From the NCBI RefSeq assembly GCF_902859945.1, contig NZ_CADIKL010000001.1:186001-250000 (forward strand): 64,000 nt of DNA, written 5' to 3'. The stretch's first letter is position 1. Each line of letters begins with the position of its first letter. A program made the position numbers and the translations under genes. A model generated the notes under the pieces. The model was not told the DNA's origin, ran no database searches, and was given only the letters and a program-made list of their open reading frames with translations. Below are positions 43,568 through 52,996 of the stretch, in pieces. This DNA comes from Paraburkholderia caffeinitolerans. Its GTDB lineage: Bacteria; Pseudomonadota; Gammaproteobacteria; Burkholderiales; Burkholderiaceae.

Positions 43568-44821
43568 ATGCGCTTCTCTCCTGTGGCTGCCTGGTCGGCG
43601 GCTGTGCTGCTTTTTCTCGCTCCGGCGGTGAACCTCGTCTGGCAAGGCGGGACGGGTTACTGTTTTTTTGCGTTGCTCGCCATGGCGCTGTACATGGGGC
43701 TACGTAACCGTCACGTGCCGGGTTACTTTTCGGGGCTTCGCGACTATCCCTGGTATGTAGCCGGGATGTGTAGCCTGCTGCTCGCCGTCGTCGTGCAGCA
43801 GCTTGTGTACGGGTTATGGATGCCACGCCAGTTCGATGCCTACTCGCGGTTTGCGCTGGCCATTCCGATCTTCCTGATGCTACGGCAGATGCCGGCCCGT
43901 TATTTCCGCGCATTGGGCTGGGGCTGTGCCGTTGGCGCCCTGATTCTGGGCGCGCTCGCACTGGCTATTCGTCCTGCGGGCGGTTGGACCGATGCCGATC
44001 GCCTGAACAACGCCTACACCAATGCCATTCCATACGGCGATACGGCATTGCTGCTCGCATTTCTTTCGGTATTTACGATCGGTTGGGACGTCAAGCATCG
44101 AAAGCTGGCCATGTGCCTGAAGCTCGCGGCGCTTGTTGCTGGAGGTTTCTCGTCCTATTCGTCAGGGACGCGCGGTGGATGGGTCGCCATTCCGGTGTTC
44201 CTGGTGATGCTGGGCTTCCAGCACGGCTGGTTCGCCAATCTGAAACGTCTTGCGATCAGCACCGCGATTGTCGTGCTCAGCACTGCGGCACTGCTTTCCA
44301 CTTCGCGTATCGAGCAGCGGGTTCATGATTTCACAACCGACGTGAGACAGTTTTCCCGTGGTGATCCCAATACGTCGACCGGTATTCGCTTTGAATTGTG
44401 GCGGGCGTCCACACTGCTGTATAGGCAGCATCCCATTTATGGAGTAGGCAAAGGGCGGCTCGAAAGTTCCATGGTGCAACTCGGGAAGCAGGGCCTGATG
44501 CCCGCATGGGCTCCCAACGAGCGCGCGCATAGCGACTTTTTCTCGACGCTGGCGGAATCGGGGTCGGTCGGGGTCGTCTGTCTGTTTATTTTTTACGTCG
44601 GTTCAACGGCTTACTTCTGGCGTCGCAGGCGCTCGACCGACGCGTTCATACGTACGGCCGCGTGGTCGGGGCTGGCGGTGTCGTTCAGCACGATCATTTT
44701 CGGTCTGACGATCGACGTGCTCGTCCCCATCATGGTGACGGTTCTGGTGGCGTTGCTGACGGCGGCATTTCTTGCTGCTATCGACGCGCGCCAACGCGAG
44801 ATCGATGCTCAGCAGAGCTAG
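43568..44821 (+). CDS. O-antigen ligase family membrane protein (WaaL-like)
   Basis: This 417-residue polytopic protein has about ten spans and a large periplasmic loop with HPIYGVGKGRLE and NERAHSDFFSTLAESG. The HSDFF motif, with conserved His, is typical of WaaL ligases, which attach O-antigen to lipid A-core in the periplasm. I use the ATG at 43568; a longer frame reaching into the preceding gene is less likely. Pairing with a GT9 gene supports an LPS role, though a Wzy or protein O-oligosaccharyltransferase role cannot be excluded. Confidence 0.82.
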   Translation: MRFSPVAAWSAAVLLFLAPAVNLVWQGGTGYCFFALLAMALYMGLRNRHVPGYFSGLRDYPWYVAGMCSLLLAVVVQQLVYGLWMPRQFDAYSRFALAIPIFLMLRQMPARYFRALGWGCAVGALILGALALAIRPAGGWTDADRLNNAYTNAIPYGDTALLLAFLSVFTIGWDVKHRKLAMCLKLAALVAGGFSSYSSGTRGGWVAIPVFLVMLGFQHGWFANLKRLAISTAIVVLSTAALLSTSRIEQRVHDFTTDVRQFSRGDPNTSTGIRFELWRASTLLYRQHPIYGVGKGRLESSMVQLGKQGLMPAWAPNERAHSDFFSTLAESGSVGVVCLFIFYVGSTAYFWRRRRSTDAFIRTAAWSGLAVSFSTIIFGLTIDVLVPIMVTVLVALLTAAFLAAIDARQREIDAQQS

Positions 44822-44892
44822 GTTGCCGTTGTGCATGCCTCGCAGCGTGTGCTCAGCACCGCATACCGGCATTTGGAGTGGGCCTGCCGTGC

Positions 44893-45753
44893 TTAGTCTG
44901 ATGGCGGCAGATTGACAGGGCCGCCGGGCGATGCTTCGTCTTCCTCCTCATCATTGCTCCGCGCCCAAAAAAACCGGTCCGGCATCCACGCGCCCATGCC
45001 CGGCCTGAACGCATTCTGCACGGCTTGATAGAGATACTCCTGCGCCTCGCGCACCGCTTCGGGCGGCTCCTGGCCGTTCGCGAGCAGCGCGGCGATCGCT
45101 GAGCCGAGCGTATCGGCCAGCCCCATCATCGGCTGGTTCGAGCGGTCCCAGAAGTCCTGGCGCAACTGGCCCTCTTCGCTATAGAGCGTGTTCACCACGC
45201 GGTGCGAGCCCGTTTCCATCGAGAGAATGTATTCGCAGCCCGTGGCGAGCAGGTGCGAGATCGCGGTGTCGATGCTGGGCGTATCGGCGTCGCCGTCGGG
45301 TTGCGCGAGCGCGAGCAGCACCGAGACGTCGGCAACCAGCACGGTGGTTTGCGGCACCAGCAGATCGGTGACGACTTCGCGCAGCTCGTCGGCGGCGAGC
45401 ACATGCTCGTCGTCGAGCGTGAAGTCGGGTGCGACAACGAGCGGCACTTCGTCGTAGTCGGCGACCACTTCGGCGATCGCGCTCACCACTTCGGCGCGCG
45501 TGCCCGCGCCCACCTTGAACGCCGACACGGGCATGTCTTCCAACAGCATGCGTGCCTGGGCCGCGACGGTTTCGGGGTCGAGACCGGTGACTTCGTCGCA
45601 GCCGGCCGAGTCGCGCACGGTGTAGCCGGTGAGCACGCTCACGCCGTGGCAGCCCATGCTGGCGAGCGTGAGCAGGTCGGCTTGCAGGCCGCCGCCGCCG
45701 GTCGGATCGGAAAGGCCGAAGGTAAGGACGATGGGAGGGGTGTCGCCGGGCAT
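44893..45753 (-). CDS. thiD: Hydroxymethylpyrimidine/phosphomethylpyrimidine kinase
   Basis: The 286-residue protein belongs to the ribokinase-like HMP kinases of thiamine biosynthesis. LTFGLSDPTGGGGLQADL at the N-terminus and CHGVSVLTGYTVRDSAGC match ThiD. The C-terminus carries an acidic stretch (NDEEEDEASPG) not needed for catalysis. The start is set at the ATG at 45753, where the conserved core begins; a longer frame upstream is Arg-rich and not conserved in style. It is divergent from the rubredoxin gene, an arrangement common in Burkholderia. Confidence 0.88.
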   Translation of the reverse strand: MPGDTPPIVLTFGLSDPTGGGGLQADLLTLASMGCHGVSVLTGYTVRDSAGCDEVTGLDPETVAAQARMLLEDMPVSAFKVGAGTRAEVVSAIAEVVADYDEVPLVVAPDFTLDDEHVLAADELREVVTDLLVPQTTVLVADVSVLLALAQPDGDADTPSIDTAISHLLATGCEYILSMETGSHRVVNTLYSEEGQLRQDFWDRSNQPMMGLADTLGSAIAALLANGQEPPEAVREAQEYLYQAVQNAFRPGMGAWMPDRFFWARSNDEEEDEASPGGPVNLPPSD

Positions 45754-46055
45754 GTACGTTGACGGGAAGTGTTGGGTTGGCTCGCGGTTGCTGCGAGTGC
45801 TGGCGCCGCCATCTCGCGCCGATGGTTCGATTATGCGGCCTGACGGCAGTTGCGGGGGACGGATGACCTGCCGCCCGCGAGGGATTTTCTCGTCTTGACA
45901 GCTCGCCAGGTGCAGGACTCGGGTGCCGTCACAGTTGCTAGGCATGGAATCGGCAACACGGTACCATCATGGCTCTTGTTTTTCCGACAGTTTTCCCGAT
46001 CGTCCGCGGCGCTTGTCCGCAGACGGTTTTTTGGACTTTTCGACGCGGCATAAGA
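45754..46055. other. Divergent intergenic region thiD-rubredoxin
   Basis: This 302-bp region should contain promoters for both genes. A TTGACA hexamer sits at 45895-45900 on the plus strand, but no good -10 box is at the right distance. I see no thiamine riboswitch elements in front of thiD. Confidence 0.4.
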
Positions 46056-46226
46056 ATGGAATATAGAAGCTGGATGTGCCTGATCTGCGGCTGGATCTAC
46101 GATGAAGAAGCCGGTTTGCCAGACGAAGGCATCGCGCCCGGCACGCGCTGGGAGGATGTTCCCATCAACTGGACCTGTCCTGAGTGCGGCGCACGCAAGG
46201 AAGACTTCGAGATGGTCCAGATCTGA
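46056..46226 (+). CDS. Rubredoxin
   Basis: This 56-residue protein has the two iron-binding knuckles CLICGWIYD and CPECGARKEDF, with GLPDEGIAPGTRWEDVP between them. It is a one-iron electron carrier in the cytoplasm. The start is the ATG at 46056 (MEYRSWMCLICG). In beta-proteobacteria the gene is often next to thiD and to chemosensory pilus genes. Confidence 0.96.
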   Translation: MEYRSWMCLICGWIYDEEAGLPDEGIAPGTRWEDVPINWTCPECGARKEDFEMVQI

Positions 46227-46249
46227 GGCGTCTCGCGCGAGGCTTTGGC

Positions 46250-46275
46250 CTGATCGTCATCAGTCGTTTTTTTTT
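46250..46275 (+). terminator. Putative terminator after rubredoxin
   Basis: A short stem (CTGAT/ATCAG, loop CGTC) is followed by a run of nine T. The stem is weak, so confidence is modest, but the T run in such GC-rich DNA is striking. Confidence 0.45.
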
Positions 46276-46421
46276 AGTACCGTTATCGAACGTTTTGCCG
46301 GCGTCCGTGTTTGGCGTCCGCGCTTTTTTGCCTGATCCCGCCGGTATTCGCGCGAGGCGGTAGCCGGCCAGCCGGCTCGCCGCTATCGCAACCGCATCGC
46401 AACTGTTCCAGGCGCTGTCTC

Positions 46422-47966
46422 ATGAGCCTTCATACGACGTCGGTTGCCCGTTTCGAAGCGTTGCCCAACCCGCGTGGCGGGCATGTGCCGTTCGCGCATG
46501 CGGCGCTCGCCCAGGCGCTTGCCGCGCTCGACGAGCAGCGCGATGTCGCGCGGCCGCTGCGCCAGGCGGCGCGCGCGTTGCGCGACGCCGGCTGGTTCGC
46601 GGCGGCGCGTTTTGCGGACACGCTGCTGCTGGCCTCGCCGCTTGCGCTGGCGGCATCGGTGCCCGCGCCACCGCCGCCTGGCATGCCGCCTCGGCCCCCA
46701 CATGATCACGATGGCGCAGATGAGGGCCACATTCGCGAGGCGTTTCGCAATGCGCTGATCGATCTGGTCGGCGCGCTCGAGCGTCACAATCTGCGTGAAC
46801 TGGCGTGCTCGCCGGTGCTCTATGCGCACCAGCGCGTGCTGTTCGAGGCGCTTGCCTCGCATGGGGCCGGCATCGTGCCCGCTTACGAGGATGTCGCCCT
46901 GTCGGGGCGGCCCATCGCGGTAGCCACGCTGGCTGCGCAACCCGCGCAGCGGCTCGCGCAGATTCGGGCGCGCTACGAGGCGGCGTTGCTGCCCGCGTTG
47001 AAGGCGCGCATTGCCAACGGCAGCCGTGCGGCGGAGCAGTTCGCGCAAGCCGCGTTCGGTGAGATGGACGCCTGCATCGCGGAGCTCGCGAGCGCCGATG
47101 TCTACGACTTCTGGCGTCTTGCCTCCGCTTGCGCCCGGGTGCTGCGCAACGGCGTGACGACTTGGGGCGATGGCCCGATGCGCTCGTTTTACGCCCGTTG
47201 CAATTTGCTGATTGCCGAGCACGCGCGTGGCTTGCGCGTCGCGCCGCAGTCGTTCGTGTGCGTGGCGCTCGCGGTGCTGTGGCGCGATTACGCGCTCTTC
47301 GGGGCCGCCGCGGAAGATACCGCCGACGTCGATCTGCTGCTCGACTACGGCCTGACCGTGGATTGGCATGTCGCGGGCACCCAGGCCTCCGAGGCGCTGT
47401 GGGAGGCGGGCAGCGCGCAGGCCGATGTGCTGGCGGCGCGCGTGGCGCCCACGCGCGAGCTGGGCGCGCTCGTGGTGAACGGCAACGCGTACGAAGATTT
47501 TTTGCAGACCGCCGATGCGGCGATGCTGGAGCTTGGCACCGCGTCTCGGTCACTTTCGCTGCGGCCTGCTGGCGCGCCTGCGGATTGCGCGGCGGCGCTC
47601 GTTGCGGCGGATGCGGCATATCGCATCGGGGCGGCGGCGTGGGCACTCGGGCTTGGCCACGTGGGCCTGCTTTCCGACGCGCTCGGCCTGGCCTGGCGGC
47701 GCACCGCGCACGCGGCGGCTGGCGGGGCGCAGGCGGCGCAAGCGGCATCAGGCCACATAGCCGTGGAAGCGCCGGGCGCGCAGGCGATCGAGCATGCCAA
47801 CGAAGCGCTGCGCGCCATGCTGCACAAGGTGGCGGCGGGCGTTGCGCAACCCGATGCGAGCGCGGCCGTGCGTGCGCTTGGCGCGGCGATTGCCGCCGGC
47901 ACAACAGGTGGAGCAACCGGTGGTGCTGGCGGAGTGGGCGCAGCGGCGCAACTCGCGCCGCGTTGA
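46422..47966 (+). CDS. Conserved helical protein, FimL/ChpA-N-terminus-like
   Basis: The 514-residue protein is Ala-rich and almost wholly helical, without signal or membrane spans. It resembles the N-terminal part of the pilus chemosensory kinase ChpA/PilL and its stand-alone relative FimL. The C-terminal ANEALRAMLHKVAAG is like the ALRxLLHQIAAG pattern I associate with that family. There is no kinase or receiver domain. Location next to rubredoxin fits the pil-chp neighbourhood of beta-proteobacteria. A role in twitching-motility signalling is inferred, not demonstrated. Confidence 0.55.
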   Translation: MSLHTTSVARFEALPNPRGGHVPFAHAALAQALAALDEQRDVARPLRQAARALRDAGWFAAARFADTLLLASPLALAASVPAPPPPGMPPRPPHDHDGADEGHIREAFRNALIDLVGALERHNLRELACSPVLYAHQRVLFEALASHGAGIVPAYEDVALSGRPIAVATLAAQPAQRLAQIRARYEAALLPALKARIANGSRAAEQFAQAAFGEMDACIAELASADVYDFWRLASACARVLRNGVTTWGDGPMRSFYARCNLLIAEHARGLRVAPQSFVCVALAVLWRDYALFGAAAEDTADVDLLLDYGLTVDWHVAGTQASEALWEAGSAQADVLAARVAPTRELGALVVNGNAYEDFLQTADAAMLELGTASRSLSLRPAGAPADCAAALVAADAAYRIGAAAWALGLGHVGLLSDALGLAWRRTAHAAAGGAQAAQAASGHIAVEAPGAQAIEHANEALRAMLHKVAAGVAQPDASAAVRALGAAIAAGTTGGATGGAGGVGAAAQLAPR

Positions 47967-48126
47967 GGCGCAGCGTATTTCCTCGCGTGCGTTGGCGCAC
48001 AGGTGCGTCACGCATGCTCCGGCGACCATGCAGCCGTGTCGTCTGCGCATGTTAGAGTGATCATTCTCCTTGCTGCGGAGCGCGCGGAAGGCGTTGAAGC
48101 CGGCCGCCGTTCCGTATCGTCTTTGC

Positions 48127-48132
48127 TAGAAT
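48127..48132 (+). promoter_or_regulatory. Extended -10 box close to algH start (possible leaderless transcript)
   Basis: TGCTAGAAT forms an extended -10 element ending 7 bp before the algH ATG at 48140. If used, transcription would start at or next to the ATG. No good -35 is present. Confidence 0.35.
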
Positions 48133-48139
48133 TCAAACC

Positions 48140-48718
48140 ATGTCCAAGAGTAACGATCGCATCAATCTGACCAACCAGTTCCTGATCGCCATGCCCAACA
48201 TGGCGGACCCCACGTTTTCAGGAACGGTGGTCTACCTTTGCGATCATTCCGAGCGCGGCGCGCTCGGCCTCGTGATCAATCGTCCTACCGATATCGATCT
48301 GGAAGCGCTGTTCTCGCGCATCGACCTCAAGCTCGAAATCGAACCGCTGCTGCACGTGCCCGTCTATTTCGGCGGTCCGGTGCAGACCGAGCGCGGCTTC
48401 GTCCTGCACGCGCCCAAGACCGGCACGAACTACACCTCGTCGATGTCGGTGCCCGGCGGCCTCGAGATGACCACCTCGAAGGACGTGCTCGAAGCCGTCG
48501 CCAGCGGCACCGGCCCCGAGCAGTTCCTGCTCACGCTCGGCCATGCCGGCTGGGGCGCGGGCCAGCTCGAAGACGAAATCTCGAAGAACGGCTGGCTCAC
48601 GGTCGAAGCCGATCCGAAGATTGTTTTCGACGTGCCCGCCGAAGAGCGCTTCGAAGCAGCGCTCGCGCTGCTCGGCATTTCGTCGACGATGCTTTCGGGC
48701 GAGGCGGGCCACGCATGA
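48140..48718 (+). CDS. algH: YqgE/AlgH family protein (UPF0301)
   Basis: The 192-residue protein matches AlgH/Yqg[38 protein letters not shown] and [16 protein letters not shown]. The family is widely conserved; it was named as a regulator of alginate in Pseudomonas, but its molecular function is not settled. Its stop overlaps the ruvX start by 4 bp, a conserved pairing in proteobacteria. pyrR and pyrB follow. Confidence 0.93.
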   Translation: MSKSNDRINLTNQFLIAMPNMADPTFSGTVVYLCDHSERGALGLVINRPTDIDLEALFSRIDLKLEIEPLLHVPVYFGGPVQTERGFVLHAPKTGTNYTSSMSVPGGLEMTTSKDVLEAVASGTGPEQFLLTLGHAGWGAGQLEDEISKNGWLTVEADPKIVFDVPAEERFEAALALLGISSTMLSGEAGHA

Positions 48719-49170
48719 GCGTGGCCGCGGGGCGAGGCGCCGCCGAGGCGACCTTGCTGGCGTTCGACTACGGCGAGAAGCGTATCGGCGTGGCGCTCGG
48801 CAATGCGCTCACGCGCAGCGCCCGCGCGCTCACCGTGATCCAGAACCGCAGCATTGACTATCGCTTCGAAACCATCGGCGCGCTGCTGCGCGAATGGCAG
48901 CCCGATCTGCTCGTGGTGGGCCTGCCGTGTCATCCCGACGGCACGCCGCACGTCATGACGAAGCTGGCGAAACGCTTCGGCAATCAACTGAACGGCCGCT
49001 TCAATCTGCCCGTGGTCTGGGTGGACGAGCGCTATTCTTCCGTCGATGCCGAAGCGCGCCTGCGCGAGCGCGGCGAGCGTGCGGAGCACGTGGACGCCGA
49101 AGCGGCCTGTGTGATCCTCCAGCAGTATCTCGACGAGATTGTCGACAAACCCCCGCCCCAATTCACCTGA
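48715..49170 (+). CDS. ruvX: Holliday junction resolvase-like protein RuvX (YqgF)
   Basis: This 151-residue protein has the RNase H-like fold of YqgF/Ruv[16 protein letters not shown] carries the first acidic residue, and [14 protein letters not shown] and [17 protein letters not shown] the later ones. It acts on 16S rRNA 5' maturation and possibly on recombination intermediates. It overlaps algH (ATGA) and pyrR (TGATG), so the three are translationally coupled. Confidence 0.94.
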   Translation: MSVAAGRGAAEATLLAFDYGEKRIGVALGNALTRSARALTVIQNRSIDYRFETIGALLREWQPDLLVVGLPCHPDGTPHVMTKLAKRFGNQLNGRFNLPVVWVDERYSSVDAEARLRERGERAEHVDAEAACVILQQYLDEIVDKPPPQFT

Positions 49171-49694
49171 TGAACACACCTGACGCCGAGGCGCTATACC
49201 GCGCCGTTCTCGAGCAGATTCGCGCGGCTTACCCAGAAGGCGCGTTCGGTGCGCCCGACGGCGTGGCGATCGCCGGCATCCACAGCGGCGGCGCGTGGCT
49301 GGCCGAGCGCCTCGCGCGCGACCTCGGCGCTACGCAGTGGGGCGTGGTGAACGTCGCGCTGCATCGCGACGACTACGCGAAGAAGGGCCTGCACAGCCAG
49401 GCGAGCCCGACCGCGCTGCCGTTCGAAGTGGAAGGCCGCCGCATCCTGCTCGTCGACGACGTGCTGCACACCGGGCGCACCGTGCGCGCGGCGCTCAACG
49501 AACTCTACGACTATGGCCGGCCCGCCTCGGTCGAGCTGGCCGTGCTGGTCGACCGCGGCGGGCGCGAGTTGCCCGTGGCGGCGCGCTTCACCGGCGGCGA
49601 GCCGCAGCAGATGGACCCGGACTCCACGCTCGTGCTCGAGCGCGCCGACGGCGGCCGCTTCGCGCTGCGCATCGAGGCTCGCGACCCGCACTGA
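49170..49694 (+). CDS. pyrR: Bifunctional pyrimidine operon regulator/uracil phosphoribosyltransferase PyrR
   Basis: The 174-residue protein is a type I phosphoribosyltransferase with the PRPP loop ILLVDDVLHTGRT and the PyrR feature VNVALHRDDYAKKG. In Gram-positives it controls pyr genes by attenuation; in proteobacteria it may mainly salvage uracil or regulate differently. It overlaps the ruvX stop by 1 bp and lies 113 bp upstream of pyrB. I did not find a clear attenuator in that gap. Confidence 0.93.
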   Translation: MNTPDAEALYRAVLEQIRAAYPEGAFGAPDGVAIAGIHSGGAWLAERLARDLGATQWGVVNVALHRDDYAKKGLHSQASPTALPFEVEGRRILLVDDVLHTGRTVRAALNELYDYGRPASVELAVLVDRGGRELPVAARFTGGEPQQMDPDSTLVLERADGGRFALRIEARDPH

Positions 49695-49807
49695 ACCACC
49701 TTGCCTGAGCGAAGCCAAGCTTGGGCGACATCACCGAACCCGATACAACAGGCCGGATCCGACAAGACCCGGCCCATCCAGTCAGACACCCGCGCAGGAA
49801 TTTCGCG

Positions 49808-50827
49808 ATGAACACACAGCCCACGCCGGCATCGTCCGCACCGGACGACAAGCGCTTTCACTACGGCTTCCTCAAGGGCAATCCGCAGCTCACGAAGAAT
49901 GGCGAGCTCAAGCACTTGCTGTCGATCGAAGGCCTTTCGCGCGCGATCCTCACGCACATTCTCGACACCGCCACGCAGTTCGTGAGCGTTACCGACCGCG
50001 ACGTGAAGAAGGTGCCGCTGCTGCGCGGCAAGTCGGTGTTCAACCTGTTCTTCGAGAATTCCACGCGCACGCGAACGACCTTCGAGATCGCGGCCAAGCG
50101 CCTCTCGGCGGACGTGCTCAATCTGAACATCAACGCATCGTCGACGAGCAAAGGCGAGTCGCTGCTCGACACCATCGGCAATCTCTCGGCGATGCACGCC
50201 GACATGTTCGTCGTGCGCCACGCGTCGAGTGGCGCGCCGTACCTGATCGCCGAGCATTGCGCGCCGCACGTGCACGTGATCAACGCCGGCGACGGCCGCC
50301 ACGCGCACCCGACGCAGGGCCTGCTCGACATGTACACGATCCGCCATTACAAGCGCGACTTCACGAACCTGCGCGTGGCGATCGTCGGCGACATCCTGCA
50401 TTCGCGCGTCGCGCGCTCGGACATCCACGCGCTCACCACGCTCGGCGTGCCCGAAGTGCGCGCGATCGGTCCGCGCACGCTGCTGCCGGGCGGGCTCGAG
50501 CAGATGGGCGTGCGCGTGTTCCACAACCTCGACGAGGGCTTGAAGGACGTCGACGTCATCATCATGCTGCGCCTGCAGAACGAGCGCATGAGCGGGGCGC
50601 TGCTGCCATCGGCGCAGGAGTACTTCAAGAGCTGGGGCTTGACGCCCGAGCGCCTCGCGTTAGCCGCGCCCGATGCGATCGTGATGCATCCGGGGCCGAT
50701 GAATCGCGGTGTGGAAATCGACTCGCAGGTCGCGGACGGCCCGCAATCGGTGATCCTCGATCAGGTGAGCTTCGGCATTGCGGTGCGCATGGCGGTGATG
50801 GGTATCGTCGCCGGTAACAACGAATGA
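49808..50827 (+). CDS. pyrB: Aspartate carbamoyltransferase catalytic chain
   Basis: The 339-residue enzyme forms carbamoyl aspartate in pyrimidine synthesis. The carbamoyl-phosphate motif [13 protein letters not shown] and [11 protein letters not shown] are present, as is [12 protein letters not shown]. The length, with an N-terminal extension of about 20-30 residues, fits the class A ATCases of Pseudomonas and Burkholderia, which form a complex with a dihydroorotase-like subunit. That subunit is encoded next. The start is the ATG at 49808. Confidence 0.96.
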   Translation: MNTQPTPASSAPDDKRFHYGFLKGNPQLTKNGELKHLLSIEGLSRAILTHILDTATQFVSVTDRDVKKVPLLRGKSVFNLFFENSTRTRTTFEIAAKRLSADVLNLNINASSTSKGESLLDTIGNLSAMHADMFVVRHASSGAPYLIAEHCAPHVHVINAGDGRHAHPTQGLLDMYTIRHYKRDFTNLRVAIVGDILHSRVARSDIHALTTLGVPEVRAIGPRTLLPGGLEQMGVRVFHNLDEGLKDVDVIIMLRLQNERMSGALLPSAQEYFKSWGLTPERLALAAPDAIVMHPGPMNRGVEIDSQVADGPQSVILDQVSFGIAVRMAVMGIVAGNNE

Positions 50828-50853
50828 ACGGGCGAGAACAACAAGGGCAGCGC

Positions 50854-52152
50854 ATGAAGATTCACATTCAAGGTGGCACGCTGATCGATCCGGTCAATGC
50901 GTCGGCAGGCACTGAAACGCAGCAGGACGTGTACATCGCGGACGGCAAGATTGCCGCGCTCGGCGCCGCGCCCGCCGGCTTTTACGCGGACCGAACGCTC
51001 GACGCGAAGGGCCTCATGGTCGCGCCGGGTCTCGTCGACCTGAGCGCGCGGCTGCGCGAGCCGGGCTACGAGCACAAGGCCACGCTCGACTCGGAAATGA
51101 ACGCGGCGCTCGCGGGCGGCGTGACGAGCCTCGTGTGCCCGCCCGACACCGATCCGGTGCTCGACGAAGCGGGCCTCGTCGAGATGCTCAAGTACCGCGC
51201 GGGCAAGCTCGAACGCGCGCATGTGTATCCGCTCGGCGCGCTCACGGTCGGCCTGAAGGGCGACGTGATCACCGAGATGGTTTCGCTGACCGAGGCTGGC
51301 TGCATCGGCTTCACGCAGGCCGATAAACCGATCGTCGACACGCAGGTCCTGCTGCGCGCGCTCCAGTATGCGAGCACCTACGGCTACGCCGTGTGGCTGC
51401 GCGCGCAGGACGCGTATCTCGCGAAGGGCGGCGTGGCCGCGAGCGGCGCGCTGGCCTCGCGGCTCGGGCTATCGGGCGTGCCGGTGAGTGCGGAGACCAT
51501 CGCGCTGTTCACGCTCTTCGAGCTGATGCGCGTGACCGGCGCACGCGTGCACGTACAGCACCTTTCGTCGGCGGCGGGCGTCGCGCTCATGCGTGCGGCG
51601 AAGGCCGAAGGCCTGCCCGTGACCTGCGACGTCACGGCCAACCACGTGCATCTGATCGACATGGACATCGGCTATTTCGATGCGCAGTTCCGGCTCGATC
51701 CGCCGCTGCGCCAGCAACGCGACCGCGAGGCGATTCGCGCGGGCCTCGCCGATGGCACGATCGACGCGATCTGCTCGCAGCACACGCCCGTGGACGACGA
51801 CGAGAAACTGCTGCCGTTCGCCGAAGCCACGCCGGGCGCGAGCGGGCTCGAACTGCTGCTTTCGCTTACTGTGAAGTGGGCGCAGGAAGCCGGGGTGCCG
51901 CTTGCGAAGGCGCTCTCGTCGATCACCTCGGCACCTGCTGGAGTGATGCAGCGAGAAGCAGGGCGACTTACCGTGGGCGCGCCCGCCGACCTTTGCGTGT
52001 TCGACGCGAACGCGCACTGGCGCGTCGAGCCGCGCGCGCTCAAGAGCCAGGGGCACAACACGCCGTTCCTCGGCTATGAGTTGCCTGCCGTGGTGCGCGC
52101 GACGCTGGTGGCGGGGCGCATCGGCTTCGAGCGCGACGCCGGGCATCACTGA
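50854..52152 (+). CDS. pyrX: Dihydroorotase-like subunit of ATCase (PyrC'/PyrX, probably inactive)
   Basis: This 432-residue amidohydrolase-fold protein resembles dihydroorotase but lacks its active-site residues. The metal motif that should read HxH before RxPG is LSARLREPG, the later histidine site is WLRAQDAYL, and the catalytic-Asp region reads ICSQHTP. In Pseudomonas a similar inactive PyrC' is needed to assemble class A ATCase. The ATG at 50854 is preferred; an ATG at 50824 overlaps the pyrB stop by 4 bp and is also possible. An active dihydroorotase must be encoded elsewhere. Confidence 0.88.
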   Translation: MKIHIQGGTLIDPVNASAGTETQQDVYIADGKIAALGAAPAGFYADRTLDAKGLMVAPGLVDLSARLREPGYEHKATLDSEMNAALAGGVTSLVCPPDTDPVLDEAGLVEMLKYRAGKLERAHVYPLGALTVGLKGDVITEMVSLTEAGCIGFTQADKPIVDTQVLLRALQYASTYGYAVWLRAQDAYLAKGGVAASGALASRLGLSGVPVSAETIALFTLFELMRVTGARVHVQHLSSAAGVALMRAAKAEGLPVTCDVTANHVHLIDMDIGYFDAQFRLDPPLRQQRDREAIRAGLADGTIDAICSQHTPVDDDEKLLPFAEATPGASGLELLLSLTVKWAQEAGVPLAKALSSITSAPAGVMQREAGRLTVGAPADLCVFDANAHWRVEPRALKSQGHNTPFLGYELPAVVRATLVAGRIGFERDAGHH

Positions 52153-52197
52153 GGCTCATCGAGCGCACCCGCGACCGCCATCGACATTCGTATCGCC

Positions 52198-52971
52198 ATG
52201 AGCCTCTTTATACGCAAAGCCCGGCTGCTCGGGCACCTGCTGCGCGGCGCCTGGACTGTCGGCGTGCGCTTTCCGCGCGCGACGCCCGAGGCGCGCCACG
52301 CCATGAACCGCGCCTGGTCGCTCAAGATGCTCGAACTGTGCGGCATGAAGCTCGTCGTGCATAACGACGCGGCGCGGCTCGACGCGGGCGCGCTCGTCGT
52401 GAGCAACCATATTTCGTGGATCGACATCTACGTGATCAACGCGTGGCGGCCGACGCCGTTCGTCTCGAAAGCCGAGATCCGCCATTGGCCGCTGATCGGC
52501 TGGTTCGCGCAGAACCTGGACACCGTGTTCATCGAGCGCGAGAAGCGCAGCGACGCGCGCCGCATCATGCACGAGCTGGCGGCTCGCCTCGAGCGCGGCG
52601 AGTTGATGTGCGTGTTTCCCGAGGGCACGACGACCGACGGTCTCGCGATCAAGCCGTTTCACGCGAACATGTTCCAGGCCCCGGTGTCGGCGGGCAAGCC
52701 TGTGCAGCCCATTTGCATCCTCTACGAGGACGCGCAGGGGCGGCAAACGGCGGCGCCCGCGTATATCGACGATGTCTCGCTCAAAGAGTCGCTCGACGCG
52801 CTGCTCAAGGCCGGGCCGGTCACGGCGCATGTGTATGTGGGCGAGGCGATCGAGCCGGGTGATGATCGCCGTAAGCTCGCGGCGAGGGCGCAAGAGGCGG
52901 TGGGTGAGGCACTCGACGCGATGCGCGCACCGGCGCGGGTGGATGGGGCAGGGGTTGCGCAGCGGGTGTGA
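52198..52971 (+). CDS. 1-acyl-sn-glycerol-3-phosphate acyltransferase (PlsC-like)
   Basis: The 257-residue membrane-associated enzyme has the acyltransferase blocks SNHISWIDIYV (the HX4D motif) and FPEGTTTDG. It should acylate lysophosphatidic acid or a related lysophospholipid. It follows the pyrimidine genes by 45 bp and is convergent with apaH. The same order is seen in other Burkholderia. A paralogue acting on ornithine lipid cannot be excluded. Confidence 0.9.
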   Translation: MSLFIRKARLLGHLLRGAWTVGVRFPRATPEARHAMNRAWSLKMLELCGMKLVVHNDAARLDAGALVVSNHISWIDIYVINAWRPTPFVSKAEIRHWPLIGWFAQNLDTVFIEREKRSDARRIMHELAARLERGELMCVFPEGTTTDGLAIKPFHANMFQAPVSAGKPVQPICILYEDAQGRQTAAPAYIDDVSLKESLDALLKAGPVTAHVYVGEAIEPGDDRRKLAARAQEAVGEALDAMRAPARVDGAGVAQRV

Positions 52972-52996
52972 GGTTGTCGTCCCGCGCTGCGCTTGT

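Noticed and set aside
49695..49807. PyrR-type attenuator between pyrR and pyrB
   Set aside because: No anti-terminator/terminator pair with a T run is visible; the gap has only weak pairing potential.
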